A stretch of DNA of 8,598 nucleotides from Kiritimatiellia bacterium (GCA_017648225.1 JAGCJE010000038.1:1-8598); one strand, 5' to 3'; counted from the first letter of the stretch, positions 1-6,973 are shown. Program-made: numbers and translations. Notes: a model not told the origin generated them from the sequence alone.

Positions 1-814
1 GAGGCGCTGGCACAAATGGGGCGGAAAGACATCCTCCTATCCTAAGGCTGAAACGCTTCCTAAGACGCTCGATTGGGATTCGTGGGTCTCGTCCGCTCCG
101 TACCACGATTTCTCGAAAGATCTCGCTTATGGAGAGTGGCGATGCTGGTATGATTATGGTATGGGTTGCATGGGCGACTGGGGAGCGCATATTTTAGATA
201 CGATCCACCGCTTTACGCTTGAGGGGGATTTGCCGACAGAGGTTGCGATTTCGAACTGTACAGGTTGGAATCCCTATGTCTTCCCGATTCAGGATACGCT
301 CACGATGAAGTTCCCGAAGAAGGGTAGCCACGGCGACATTACGCTCGAGTGGTGGGAAGGTCTCAATAATCAGCCTAAGACGCCCAAAGGGTTTCGTTTC
401 GACAGCAACAAGGGCCTTTTTCCCGCGAGTACGGCTAATGACGGGCTTATCGATCCGAAGCTTAAGCCGGGCAAGGAGATTTATCAGGCCGACGGCACAA
501 TCTGGCAGGGTCTTTCGCATTCGTCGACTTTAAAGTGCGTCGGGTTTTCGGGGGAACTTTCCGGATACGAGAAAGCTCGCAACGACCATTACAGGAATTT
601 TCTTCTGGCCGCAAAGGGCGAAGAGGAGGCTAAAAGCCCGTTCAGCGTTTCCGCTCCCCTGTCGCAGATATTCTGCCTCGGCGTTGCGGCTCAGCGGCTC
701 AATCGCGGATTTAAGTTCGATCCCGAGAAGGGCGAGGCCGTCGGAGATGAAGAGGTGAACAGACTTTTGGCCGGGCCTAAGCCGCGCAAAGGTTGGGAAC
801 AGTATTATAACTGA
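1..814 (+). CDS. Gfo/Idh/MocA family oxidoreductase, C-terminal part (5' end outside window)
   Basis: The reading frame is open from position 2, giving 270 residues before the TGA at 812-814; the N-terminal NAD(P)-binding Rossmann domain lies upstream of the window. What remains is the C-terminal substrate-binding/dimerisation domain. It shows LDWDSWVSSAPY, then WYDYGMGCMGDWGAHILD, and ends in RKGWEQYYN, a pattern I associate with the large Gfo/Idh/MocA paralogue families of Lentisphaerota, Kiritimatiellota, Planctomycetes and Bacteroidetes. Family members oxidise or reduce sugars, inositols and related polyols with NAD(P)H. The substrate cannot be told from this part. No Tat or Sec signal can be assessed because the N-terminus is missing. 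An ATG at 161 is internal, because conserved family sequence continues upstream of it. No clear intrinsic terminator follows; the next gene has its own promoters in the 77-bp gap. Confidence 0.9.
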   Translation, partial: RRWHKWGGKTSSYPKAETLPKTLDWDSWVSSAPYHDFSKDLAYGEWRCWYDYGMGCMGDWGAHILDTIHRFTLEGDLPTEVAISNCTGWNPYVFPIQDTLTMKFPKKGSHGDITLEWWEGLNNQPKTPKGFRFDSNKGLFPASTANDGLIDPKLKPGKEIYQADGTIWQGLSHSSTLKCVGFSGELSGYEKARNDHYRNFLLAAKGEEEAKSPFSVSAPLSQIFCLGVAAQRLNRGFKFDPEKGEAVGDEEVNRLLAGPKPRKGWEQYYN

Positions 815-833
815 AATATTTCCTGTTCCTTTC

Positions 834-862
834 TTGACAGACCGATATCGGTGTTTTATAAA
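834..862 (+). promoter_or_regulatory. Promoter P1, sigma-70 type
   Basis: A perfect -35 box TTGACA (834-839) is followed after exactly 17 bp by TATAAA (857-862), a one-mismatch -10 box. Transcription would start near 869, leaving about 23 nt of leader before the ATG at 892. That leader shows no Shine-Dalgarno sequence. The spacer carries the dyad described separately, so this promoter is probably repressible (inference). Confidence 0.75.
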
Positions 863-868
863 ACCGAT
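841..868. promoter_or_regulatory. Putative operator: ACCGAT/ATCGGT half-sites inside promoter P1
   Basis: The perfect 12-bp palindrome ACCGATATCGGT (841-852) fills much of the -35/-10 spacer of P1. A second perfect palindrome, GTTTTATAAAAC (853-864), follows directly and contains the -10 box. A third ACCGAT half-site lies at 863-868, 22 bp (about two helical turns) after the first. The placement is typical for a repressor that blocks RNA polymerase. No regulator gene in the window can be assigned to it; the adjacent zinc-finger protein could autoregulate, but that is speculation. Confidence 0.5.
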
Positions 869-883
869 AATTTTTGGTATAAT
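855..883 (+). promoter_or_regulatory. Promoter P2, extended -10, would give a near-leaderless mRNA
   Basis: TGGTATAAT (875-883) is an extended -10 element with a perfect TATAAT at 878-883. TTTATA at 855-860 is a 4/6 match to a -35 box at 17-bp spacing. The same 11-mer TGGTATAATAT occurs in the tRNA-Thr promoter at 6849-6859, which supports its being a genuine promoter motif in this genome. The start site would fall at about 888-891, so the transcript would begin within a few bases of the ATG at 892. Confidence 0.6.
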
Positions 884-891
884 ATACGGCG

Positions 892-2361
892 ATGGAAAAT
901 CTTGATATATCTACATTGGATCTCGGCTCGATAGACTTTACGCCCGACTGGGCGAAAAAGGACGCCGGGGTGGTCGTCGGCAAAACAAGTCCCGCGCAGG
1001 AGTTCGGCGAGAAAAAGCCGTACAATCCGAATCGTCAGCCTTCGGAGCGCAAGAGCTTTGACCGCAAGGGACCTCAGGACCGCAAGGGCTCGTTCAAGAA
1101 GCCTTTTGAGCGTCGTGCACCTTTTGCGCCGCGTCCGAAACCGCTTTCGGTCGATATTAAGATTCTTCCCGACCCGAAGGCTCTCGGCACGATTATCCGC
1201 AAGCTTCAGCAGGATTCCCATGCCTATAAGCTTAAAGACCTCGCTTACTTTTTCCTCGATAATCTCGCGAGCGTTCTTCTTAAGATTACGCCTAAGAAGG
1301 ATGAGAACGGAGCGAGCGAGCCTTTGAAGTTCCATCAGTGCAAGATTTGCGGCTTCGCTTCAACCGACGAGGCGGATGTGATCGCTCACGCCGTTCAGTG
1401 CCATCTTGGCGAATATTACGAGTCCAAGGAGGTGGAGTGTGAGCCTCCGAAGGGTAATTTCAATTGTGTCGCCAAGTGCGGCCTTTCCGGAGTTCTTCTC
1501 GGGCCGCCCAATATCCACGAGTTTAACGCGACCGTACGCGAAATTCTCCGCTCGCGCTATCCCGGTATGAGCGAGGAGGAATACCGCTCTCATATTGAAA
1601 TGGTTCGCGACAGCGACACGATCGAACAGTGGCGCAGCGGCGCGACGAAGAAGGTCGTGTTCACCGCGAAGAACGCCGGCGAGAATGTCCGTGAGCTCAA
1701 TCGCGAGCAGGCCGAGGCCGAGTTTAAGCGCATGATTCTTCCTCAGCTTCTCGATATGCCGAAGAACCTCATGATTTCGGCCGAAGTCGCTCTCAAGAGC
1801 CCTGTGAAGCCGCTGCAGTGGGCAGTGAAGGACGCCGTTGAAATGGAGCGTCGTTCGCCCTACAACATGTGCTTCGCGTTGCGCGGCGCCTTCCATCACC
1901 GCAAGATGCACTTCTTCAGAGCCAACGACTCGCGCGGCCCCGAATTTGTGACCGGAGTTGAACTTAAAGAGTTTGATTCGGCCCACGCTATCGCAGAGCT
2001 CGCGAAGATCGCCGATTTTGTAGCTGCAAATCCGTGCATGACCAAGGCCGAAATCGTCGGAGACGAGGAGAGCGAAAAGCATTTGCAGTGGCTTGTCACG
2101 ACCGGCCATATCGTAGCTTTCACGAACGGCGTCTATTCCGCCGTAGAGAAGTTCCCGAAGTACGGCCCGCAGTGGCGTAAGAAAAAGGTGAAGGTACAAG
2201 GCGAAGGTGAAGGCGAAGTGAAGACAGATGCCGCTTCCGTCGCCGAGGCTCCCGCCGCTGAACCTGTAGAGGTGCCTGCAGAAGAGTCTAAGGCTCCTGA
2301 AGTTTTAGTGAATAAAGAAGAAGAGAAAAAAGATGAAGCTCCCGCTCAGTTGGCTGAATGA
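892..2361 (+). CDS. Unrecognised C2H2 zinc-finger protein with winged-helix-like C-terminus
   Basis: This 489-aa protein matches no named family I can recall. The start is bounded by an in-frame TAA at 880-882, and no ribosome binding site precedes the ATG. Residues 30-85 are basic, R/K/P-rich and probably disordered. A zinc finger follows with C150-X2-C153-X12-H166-X4-H171, the classical eukaryote-type spacing and unlike the shorter Ros/MucR finger of bacteria. A second Cys/His cluster follows (C183, C192, C196, H209, H234) around the motif CGLSGVLLGPPN. Residues 315-345 hold the distinctive FALRGAFHHRKMHFF. Residues 365-418 read like a winged helix, ending in HLQWLVTTGHIVAFTNGVYS. The last 60 residues are an A/E/P-rich acidic tail. 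The architecture suggests nucleic-acid binding (inference). Its 3' end overlaps pheT by 29 bp, so the two are co-transcribed and probably translationally coupled. Gene reality is secure; function is unknown. Confidence 0.85.
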   Translation: MENLDISTLDLGSIDFTPDWAKKDAGVVVGKTSPAQEFGEKKPYNPNRQPSERKSFDRKGPQDRKGSFKKPFERRAPFAPRPKPLSVDIKILPDPKALGTIIRKLQQDSHAYKLKDLAYFFLDNLASVLLKITPKKDENGASEPLKFHQCKICGFASTDEADVIAHAVQCHLGEYYESKEVECEPPKGNFNCVAKCGLSGVLLGPPNIHEFNATVREILRSRYPGMSEEEYRSHIEMVRDSDTIEQWRSGATKKVVFTAKNAGENVRELNREQAEAEFKRMILPQLLDMPKNLMISAEVALKSPVKPLQWAVKDAVEMERRSPYNMCFALRGAFHHRKMHFFRANDSRGPEFVTGVELKEFDSAHAIAELAKIADFVAANPCMTKAEIVGDEESEKHLQWLVTTGHIVAFTNGVYSAVEKFPKYGPQWRKKKVKVQGEGEGEVKTDAASVAEAPAAEPVEVPAEESKAPEVLVNKEEEKKDEAPAQLAE

Positions 2362-4771
2362 ATTTGTTAAAATCGACGACATCGATCCTAAAGAACTCGC
2401 CGAAAAACTGACTCGCGCCGGATTGCAGGTCGAGTCTATCGAGACTGTCGGACCTGAGGCTCTCAGCGATTTTTTCGTCGTCGGCGAAGTCCTCGAATCT
2501 GTCGCTCACCCCGATTCCGACCATCTTCACGTCTGTAAAATATCGGACGGGAATGAAGTGTTTCAGGTCGTATGCGGTGCGCCGAATATGCGTACAGGGA
2601 TTAAGACCGCCTTTTCGAAGATCGGTGCGGTAATTCCCAACGGCGGTTTTAAAATCAAGAAGGGAAAGCTCCGCGGCGTCGAGTCGTTCGGCATGTGCTG
2701 CAGTTCCGCCGAACTGAATCTTCCCGGCGGAGATCACGACGGCATTATTGAGTTTCCGCCCGAGACGAAGACCGGCGCGTTTCTGCGCGACGTTCTTTCG
2801 ATGGAGAAGCCCGAGACTGTTTTTGAAATCGAGGTTACCTGGAACCGTCCCGACGCGTTGAGCGTCTACGGCCTTGCCCGCGAATTCGCGGCTCTTCTTC
2901 ATCGCGAGCTTAAAAAGCCCGCCGTCGATTTCATCGAGAGCGATACGCCCGTCGAGAGCGAGATTTCCGTCGTCGTCGAAGATGCCGTCAAGTGTCCGCG
3001 TTACACGGCCCGCGTCGTCACGTCTGTCGAGGACGGTCCTTCGCCCGAGATTATCGCCAAGCGTCTTGAGCTTTGCGGAGTGAGGTCGTTGGGTCTTGTC
3101 GTTGACGTCACCAATTATGTCCTTATGGAACTTGGCCAGCCGATACATGCTTTCGATTACACGAAGCTCGCAGGCCGCAAGATCGTCGTGAGAACCGCGA
3201 AGGACGGCGAGACTATGAAGACGCTCGACGGCGTTGAGCGCAAACTCGACCCTTCTATGCTTATGATCTGTGATGCTGAGCGTCCCAACGCCGTTGCCGG
3301 TATCATGGGTGGCGAGGAAAGCGAAGTCGCTTCCGGAACGAGGAGCGTTCTTCTCGAGTCGGCGCTTTTCGACTGCGCTTCGACGAAATTTACTGCGACG
3401 AAGCTTGGCCTTTCTTCGGAGTCGAGCTACCGTTACATCCGCGGAGTGGATAAGGATCTCGCGGATTTCGCGTCGCGCCGCGCCGCCCATCTTCTTCAGA
3501 AGTACGGCAAGGCCGTCATAGCAAAGGGTATCGTCGATGTTGATAATCGCCAGAAGCCTTTCAATAAGGATGTGACGCTCAATTTCGAGCGCGCGCGTAA
3601 GCTTATCGGAATTCCGGTCGGCAACGACGGAATGGTGTTTATTCTAAAGTCGCTTGGTCTTGAGCCGAGAACGACGGGGACGTTGTACGCTGGCATCGAG
3701 AGCGTCGATTTCGGTATCCCGAGCTGGCGTTACGATATGGAGCTCGAGGCCGATCTCGTCGAAGAGGTCGCCCGCGTATACGGACTCGACAATATTCCCG
3801 ATGCGATGCCTTCGGCTCCTTCGATTTCGCCGCTTTCCGACGCTCCGTTCAAGGCGAAGAACCGTCTGCGCGATCTCTGCCTTTCACTTGGATTTACAGA
3901 GGCGATGCATTATTCGTTCCTTTCCGAGAGGGAGCTCGACGAGTTTGATACGCGCGCTAAGGATAAGCGACTTGTGATTCCCGATCCCGTCTCCGCTGAG
4001 TATGGTGTGATGCGCGATTCTCTTCTTCCCCAGATGACGCTTTCCCTCGGGCGCAACGCTTCGCGCCAGATCGAGAGCGCCATGCTTTTCGAAATTGGAA
4101 AGGTCTTCTCGAACGATGGCGGAGTTCCGTCGGAGAGCGAGAGGCTTTCTCTCGGCTTTTACGGTCCTGTAGGCCGCGAGGCTCTGCGTCGCCGCACCGG
4201 GGTAACCGAAGAGGAGTCCGTTCTCTGGCTCAAGGGCGCGGTGGAGACTCTTCTCAATAAGCTTCACGCCGGAAAGCTTGAATTTATCGCCGCCGATCAT
4301 CCAGCGTTCGCCAAGGGAGCCGCGCTCGCCGTTAAGCTCAACGGCCGTGAAATCGGCGTGATGGGCGCTCTCTCTGCCAAGATGCGCCACCCGTTCCGTC
4401 TTACGACCCAGATGGCGCTTTGCGAACTTGAATTGAAGCCGCTTTTAAAGCGCGTCGACGCCGTCGGCAGAATTACGCCCGTCGCTCAGTTCCCGCTCGT
4501 TAAGCGTGATGTCGCGCTTGTCGCGGCGAACGAGGTTTCCAACGCCGATATCGAGTCGGTGATCAGGAAGAACGGCGGTAAGACTCTCACGAAGATAACG
4601 CTTTTCGACATCTTCAAATCGAAGGATATGAAGTCGGCCCGTTCGCTCGCGTACGCGCTTGAATTCCGTTCCAACGAGAAAACCCTGACTGACGCCGAGG
4701 TAGGTAAGACTTTCCAGCAGATAGTCGACGCCCTTAAGGCGACTAAAGGAATCGAAGTGAGAGAAAGTTGA
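2333..4771 (+). CDS. pheT: Phenylalanine--tRNA ligase beta subunit
   Basis: PheT forms the cytoplasmic (alpha-beta)2 enzyme with PheS that charges tRNA-Phe and edits mischarged Tyr-tRNA-Phe. The 812-aa length is normal. The start MKLPLSWLNEFV is the classic PheT N-terminus, preceded by a purine-rich AAGAAGAG tract inside the previous gene. In order: EMAP/tRNA-binding domain about 40-150 (GEVLESVAHPDSDHLHVCKI); B3/B4 editing domain about 210-385 with IHAFD (H272) and GIMGGEES (E328), matching the known editing pocket; B5 domain about 405-490 with PSWRYDMELEADLVEEVAR. There D468, D474, E477 and E478 match the Mg-binding acidic residues of the Thermus enzyme. A catalytic-like core runs about 495-700, followed by the FDX-ACB anticodon-binding domain 715-811. 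pheS usually lies directly upstream; here that place is taken by the zinc-finger gene, and pheS is not in the window. Confidence 0.98.
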   Translation: MKLPLSWLNEFVKIDDIDPKELAEKLTRAGLQVESIETVGPEALSDFFVVGEVLESVAHPDSDHLHVCKISDGNEVFQVVCGAPNMRTGIKTAFSKIGAVIPNGGFKIKKGKLRGVESFGMCCSSAELNLPGGDHDGIIEFPPETKTGAFLRDVLSMEKPETVFEIEVTWNRPDALSVYGLAREFAALLHRELKKPAVDFIESDTPVESEISVVVEDAVKCPRYTARVVTSVEDGPSPEIIAKRLELCGVRSLGLVVDVTNYVLMELGQPIHAFDYTKLAGRKIVVRTAKDGETMKTLDGVERKLDPSMLMICDAERPNAVAGIMGGEESEVASGTRSVLLESALFDCASTKFTATKLGLSSESSYRYIRGVDKDLADFASRRAAHLLQKYGKAVIAKGIVDVDNRQKPFNKDVTLNFERARKLIGIPVGNDGMVFILKSLGLEPRTTGTLYAGIESVDFGIPSWRYDMELEADLVEEVARVYGLDNIPDAMPSAPSISPLSDAPFKAKNRLRDLCLSLGFTEAMHYSFLSERELDEFDTRAKDKRLVIPDPVSAEYGVMRDSLLPQMTLSLGRNASRQIESAMLFEIGKVFSNDGGVPSESERLSLGFYGPVGREALRRRTGVTEEESVLWLKGAVETLLNKLHAGKLEFIAADHPAFAKGAALAVKLNGREIGVMGALSAKMRHPFRLTTQMALCELELKPLLKRVDAVGRITPVAQFPLVKRDVALVAANEVSNADIESVIRKNGGKTLTKITLFDIFKSKDMKSARSLAYALEFRSNEKTLTDAEVGKTFQQIVDALKATKGIEVRES

Positions 4772-4785
4772 TTTGTTAAGAGCGT

Positions 4786-4907
4786 GGATCCTGTGTTGCA
4801 CGCGGATTAAGCAGATATTTCTTCGACCGACATTTTAAGATGGGACTTCACGCCCTGAGTTGGAACGACGGGTTCCGGGGATTCTGCGCTACGGCAATGT
4901 GGGATCT
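4786..4907 (+). ncRNA. ssrS: Structured RNA resembling 6S RNA (SsrS)
   Basis: 6S RNA mimics an open promoter and sequesters sigma-70 RNA polymerase holoenzyme. This 157-bp gap folds like one. The closing helix pairs 4787-4799 (GATCCTGTGTTGC) with 4894-4906 (GCAATGTGGGATC), 13 bp including four G-U pairs, extendable by one G-U. An asymmetric internal loop follows, then helix GCAGA 4811-4815 with TCTGC 4883-4887. A large bubble holds a small 3'-side hairpin, GGAAC 4862-4866 with GTTCC 4872-4876. As I remember the E. coli RNA, its 5' bubble strand GAUAUUUC and its 3' side (UUGAACC..GGGUUC..AGCCUGCGG) resemble GATATTTC (4814-4821) and TTGGAACGACGGGTTCC (4860-4876) plus TCTGCG. At about 120-130 nt it is short for 6S, mainly in the apical arm. 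TTTT follows the closing helix (4907-4910). No good promoter is visible upstream, so it may be processed from the pheT transcript. It could instead be an unrelated structured RNA or leader of the next gene. Confidence 0.5.
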
Positions 4908-4928
4908 TTTAATGAAAGAGGAATGATG

Positions 4929-5804
4929 ATGAGAAAGATTTTTTTAGCGGCAGTTGCCGCCGTCGCGTGCCTGACGGGCCGTGCGAACGATAACGGCGGC
5001 ATACCAAACACTTTCGGTAAGCCGACCCTTGATTCGCTCAAAGCGCTAAAGGCTACGGTCGGGAAGCCTTTTTCCGCTGGATACGTATTCGTCGACGGCC
5101 ATTATCTCAATCCGCCCTATACGGTCCAGCGTTACGGTACGGTTATCCGCATCAACGGCGTTCAGGTCACGGGTGAGATCGTCCCGTGGAGCGAATTCGT
5201 CATGACCCAGAGCGGCGCAAAGGCGACCAAGAGCGAAAGCGCGCCCGCCGCAGAGCCGGTTTCGGCGCCGGCCGCCGCAGAGCCCGAGGAGCCTGCGGAG
5301 GAGCCCGAGGAGATCGGAGACGACGAGTCGTCGCTTGACGATCTTTTCGCGGACGAGCCCGTAGAGAAGAAAAAGAAGCCTGTCGCCAAAAAACGCCCCG
5401 TCCGCCGTCCGAAGCCCCAGCAGCCAGTCGTGACGACGAATTATTCGTTCGAGGGCGAGTTCAAGCATAACGCAAAGACGCTGGCTTACCTGAAAAGAAT
5501 AAACAGCGAGCGTACCAGAATAGATGCGAACCTCAGAAAGGGTGGATATTACTTTTTCGGTTCGCGTTATAAAACGGTGTCTGGCAACGCCAGCATGTCG
5601 AAGTATGTTATTCCGAGACTTCCTCCTATAATGAAAGCCCAGACAGATCCCGACGGATTCGCGAATGCGATGCGTTCGTCGAGTTTGAGCTATCTTCCTG
5701 TCGCGTTGATGGAAGATCTCTTCCGCAACCGTATCGGATATATTATGCTCGAGCGTAGAATTAAGTCCGACAATGCCGCCAACGAGTGGATGAACGGATT
5801 GTAA
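4929..5804 (+). CDS. Exported protein of unknown function with charged linker
   Basis: I do not recognise this 291-aa protein. Three consecutive ATGs occur (4923, 4926, 4929); the last is chosen because AGAGG at 4917-4921 is then 7 nt away and the product starts MRK plus a hydrophobic stretch. The frame is open further upstream, but that part runs through the structured RNA. Residues 1-19 look like a Sec signal peptide with a plausible cut after GRA. AVAC with C14 fits only a loose lipobox, so a lipoprotein is possible but less likely. Residues 45-92 form a compact segment, GYVFVDGHYLNPPYTVQRYG then INGVQVTGEIVPW, reminiscent of a small beta-rich domain. Residues 103-145 are A/P/E/D-rich and acidic; 146-163 are K/R/P-rich and basic. 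The C-terminal 120 residues (from NYSFEGEF) are mixed alpha/beta without a known motif. It probably acts in the periplasm or at the envelope. It lies 22 bp after the RNA and 36 bp before the ferredoxin. Confidence 0.8.
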   Translation: MRKIFLAAVAAVACLTGRANDNGGIPNTFGKPTLDSLKALKATVGKPFSAGYVFVDGHYLNPPYTVQRYGTVIRINGVQVTGEIVPWSEFVMTQSGAKATKSESAPAAEPVSAPAAAEPEEPAEEPEEIGDDESSLDDLFADEPVEKKKKPVAKKRPVRRPKPQQPVVTTNYSFEGEFKHNAKTLAYLKRINSERTRIDANLRKGGYYFFGSRYKTVSGNASMSKYVIPRLPPIMKAQTDPDGFANAMRSSSLSYLPVALMEDLFRNRIGYIMLERRIKSDNAANEWMNGL

Positions 5805-5840
5805 ATAAAGAGGGTCCAATCCGGATTACAGAGGTTTTAT

Positions 5841-6038
5841 ATGGTAGTAATCGATAAAGAAAACTGCAAAGGATGTTCCCGCTGCGTTGTCGCGTGTCCC
5901 AAGAAGTGTCTTGAGATAGGCGAAGAGCTTAACGCGATGGGTATCAAGGCCGTTAAGTACAAAGGCGAGGGGTGCATCAGCTGCGGGATTTGTTTTTACA
6001 ACTGTCCCGAACCCTACGCGCTTAAAATTGAGAAATGA
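5841..6038 (+). CDS. Dicluster [4Fe-4S] ferredoxin, VorD/KorD-like
   Basis: This small 65-aa electron carrier has two complete [4Fe-4S] motifs: C9-X2-C12-X2-C15-X3-C19-P and C45-X2-C48-X2-C51-X3-C55-P. The lead VVIDKENCKGC and the LNAMGIKAVKY linker between clusters match the delta subunit of 2-oxoacid:ferredoxin oxidoreductases (VorD/KorD type), which normally sits beside the alpha, beta and gamma subunit genes. None of those is present here; tatD follows instead. It may be an orphan delta subunit or an independent ferredoxin. GAGG at 5831-5834 lies 6 nt before the ATG. It is 36 bp downstream of the exported-protein gene with no evident promoter between, so co-transcription is likely. Its presence fits an anaerobic, ferredoxin-based metabolism (inference). 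Confidence 0.93.
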   Translation: MVVIDKENCKGCSRCVVACPKKCLEIGEELNAMGIKAVKYKGEGCISCGICFYNCPEPYALKIEK

Positions 6039-6790
6039 ATCTTTTCGACACTCACGCGCATTTTACCGGCGGTGAAGAGGATATTTCACCTTTGCTCGCT
6101 CGAGCGCGTGAGGCGGGAGTTGTGCGTATTCTCGCGGTCGGCGGCAGCGAAGAGTTGAACAAGGGCGCCGATGACGCGTTTCGCCTGTCTAAGTCCTGCG
6201 GCTCGTCTTATCCTGAGGTGTTTAAGGCGGTAGGTCTCGACCGCGATCAGATCGGTCTTAATCCTTCTTCTCTTGACTTTACCGGCGCGAGCGCGGTGGG
6301 TGAAATCGGCCTTGATTATCATTATTCCGCGGAGACGCGCGAGGCTCAGATGGAACTTATGGCTCAACAGTTGGAGCTTTCTGAAAAGCTCGATCTTCCG
6401 GTCGTGATCCACACCCGCGAGGCCGACGAAGATACGCTTTCTCTTTTGCGCGAAATTCCCACCCGTGGAATCATTCATTCATTTACGGGCGAGCCGCAAT
6501 TCTGTAAAAAACTTCTCGACCTCGGATATTACATTTCGCTTTCGGGAATAGTCACGTTCCGTGCAGCGGACAACGTCCGCGAAACCGCCAGGGTTATTCC
6601 TCTTGATAGACTTCTCATCGAGACCGACACGCCATATCTCGCGCCAGTTCCGAAGCGCGGTCAGCCCAACGAACCGGCCTTTGTTGCGCATACGGCGAGA
6701 TTCCTTGCTGATTTTCTCGGAGTGGATTTTGAAGTCTTCATCTCTCAGACGACGTCCAACGCTCTTAACGTTCTTCGTTTGAGCAGTTAG
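6035..6790 (+). CDS. tatD: TatD family metal-dependent hydrolase (DNase)
   Basis: TatD proteins are TIM-barrel, divalent-metal-dependent hydrolases of the amidohydrolase superfamily with 3'-5' exonuclease activity on DNA and a proposed role in repair or DNA turnover. The 251-aa length is normal. All metal ligands are visible: H7 and H9 in FDTHAH, E90 in GEIGLDYH, H126 in VVIHTREA, H148 in IIHSF, and D198 in IETDTPYLAP. The usual GLHP segment after the second strand is replaced by VGLDRDQIG (66-74), so the His there is missing; it is not one of the ligands listed above. The start MNLFDTHAH sits exactly where the family begins. ATG and the ferredoxin TGA overlap as ATGA, indicating translational coupling. 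Confidence 0.95.
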   Translation: MNLFDTHAHFTGGEEDISPLLARAREAGVVRILAVGGSEELNKGADDAFRLSKSCGSSYPEVFKAVGLDRDQIGLNPSSLDFTGASAVGEIGLDYHYSAETREAQMELMAQQLELSEKLDLPVVIHTREADEDTLSLLREIPTRGIIHSFTGEPQFCKKLLDLGYYISLSGIVTFRAADNVRETARVIPLDRLLIETDTPYLAPVPKRGQPNEPAFVAHTARFLADFLGVDFEVFISQTTSNALNVLRLSS

Positions 6791-6828
6791 GAAAATCCTG
6801 AAGACAGCTTGATTTTTCGGTGTCGCGC

Positions 6829-6857
6829 TTGAAGAAATGCGAAATGTGTGGTATAAT
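6829..6857 (+). promoter_or_regulatory. Promoter for tRNA-Thr and ridA
   Basis: TTGAAG (6829-6834) and a perfect TATAAT (6852-6857) are separated by 17 bp, with an extended -10 TGG at 6849-6851. Transcription would begin near 6864, about 10 nt before the mature tRNA 5' end. It is the only convincing promoter between tatD and ridA. Confidence 0.8.
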
Positions 6858-6873
6858 ATCTTCCGTTTTTTGC

Positions 6874-6949
6874 GCCAGGCTAGCACAATTGGCAGTGCAT
6901 CTCATTTGTAATGAGAGGGTTGCGGGTTCGACTCCTGTGCCTGGCTCCA
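6874..6949 (+). tRNA. tRNA-Thr (anticodon UGU)
   Basis: A complete cloverleaf is visible. The acceptor stem pairs GCCAGGC (6874-6880) with GCCTGGC (6939-6945). The D arm pairs GCAC with GTGC (6883-6886/6895-6898) around a GG-containing loop. The anticodon stem TCTCA/TGAGA (6900-6904/6912-6916) encloses loop TTTGTAA, with anticodon TGT at 6907-6909. The variable loop is 5 nt. The T arm has loop TTCGACT (6927-6933). The discriminator is T (6946), and CCA (6947-6949) is encoded. G1-C72 and C2-G71, known threonine identity pairs, are present. It decodes ACA, and other ACN codons by wobble. A run of seven T follows the CCA directly. Confidence 0.97.
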
Positions 6950-6973
6950 TTTTTTTATTTGGAGATATCCAAG

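Noticed and set aside
1360..3490. Long minus-strand open frames opposite the zinc-finger gene and pheT (1360-2199 and 2288-3490)
   Set aside because: They lie antisense to well-supported genes, have no recognisable domains and are rich in Arg/Leu/His as expected for mirror frames of biased codon use.
4908..4913. TTTAAT as a -10 box for the exported protein gene
   Set aside because: No acceptable -35 at 16-18 bp upstream; the T-run is better explained as the end of the structured RNA.
4860..4928. Upstream start (TTG at 4860) for the exported protein
   Set aside because: It would translate through the structured RNA and bury the signal peptide; the ATG at 4929 has a well-placed AGAGG.
5046..5819. 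257-codon minus-strand open frame opposite the exported protein
   Set aside because: Composition is that of an antisense shadow, with no motif or ribosome binding site; the plus-strand frame has a signal peptide, an RBS and coherent operon placement.
6791..6828. Intrinsic terminator after tatD
   Set aside because: AGGA/TCCT around 6789-6799 is too short a stem and is not followed directly by a T-run.
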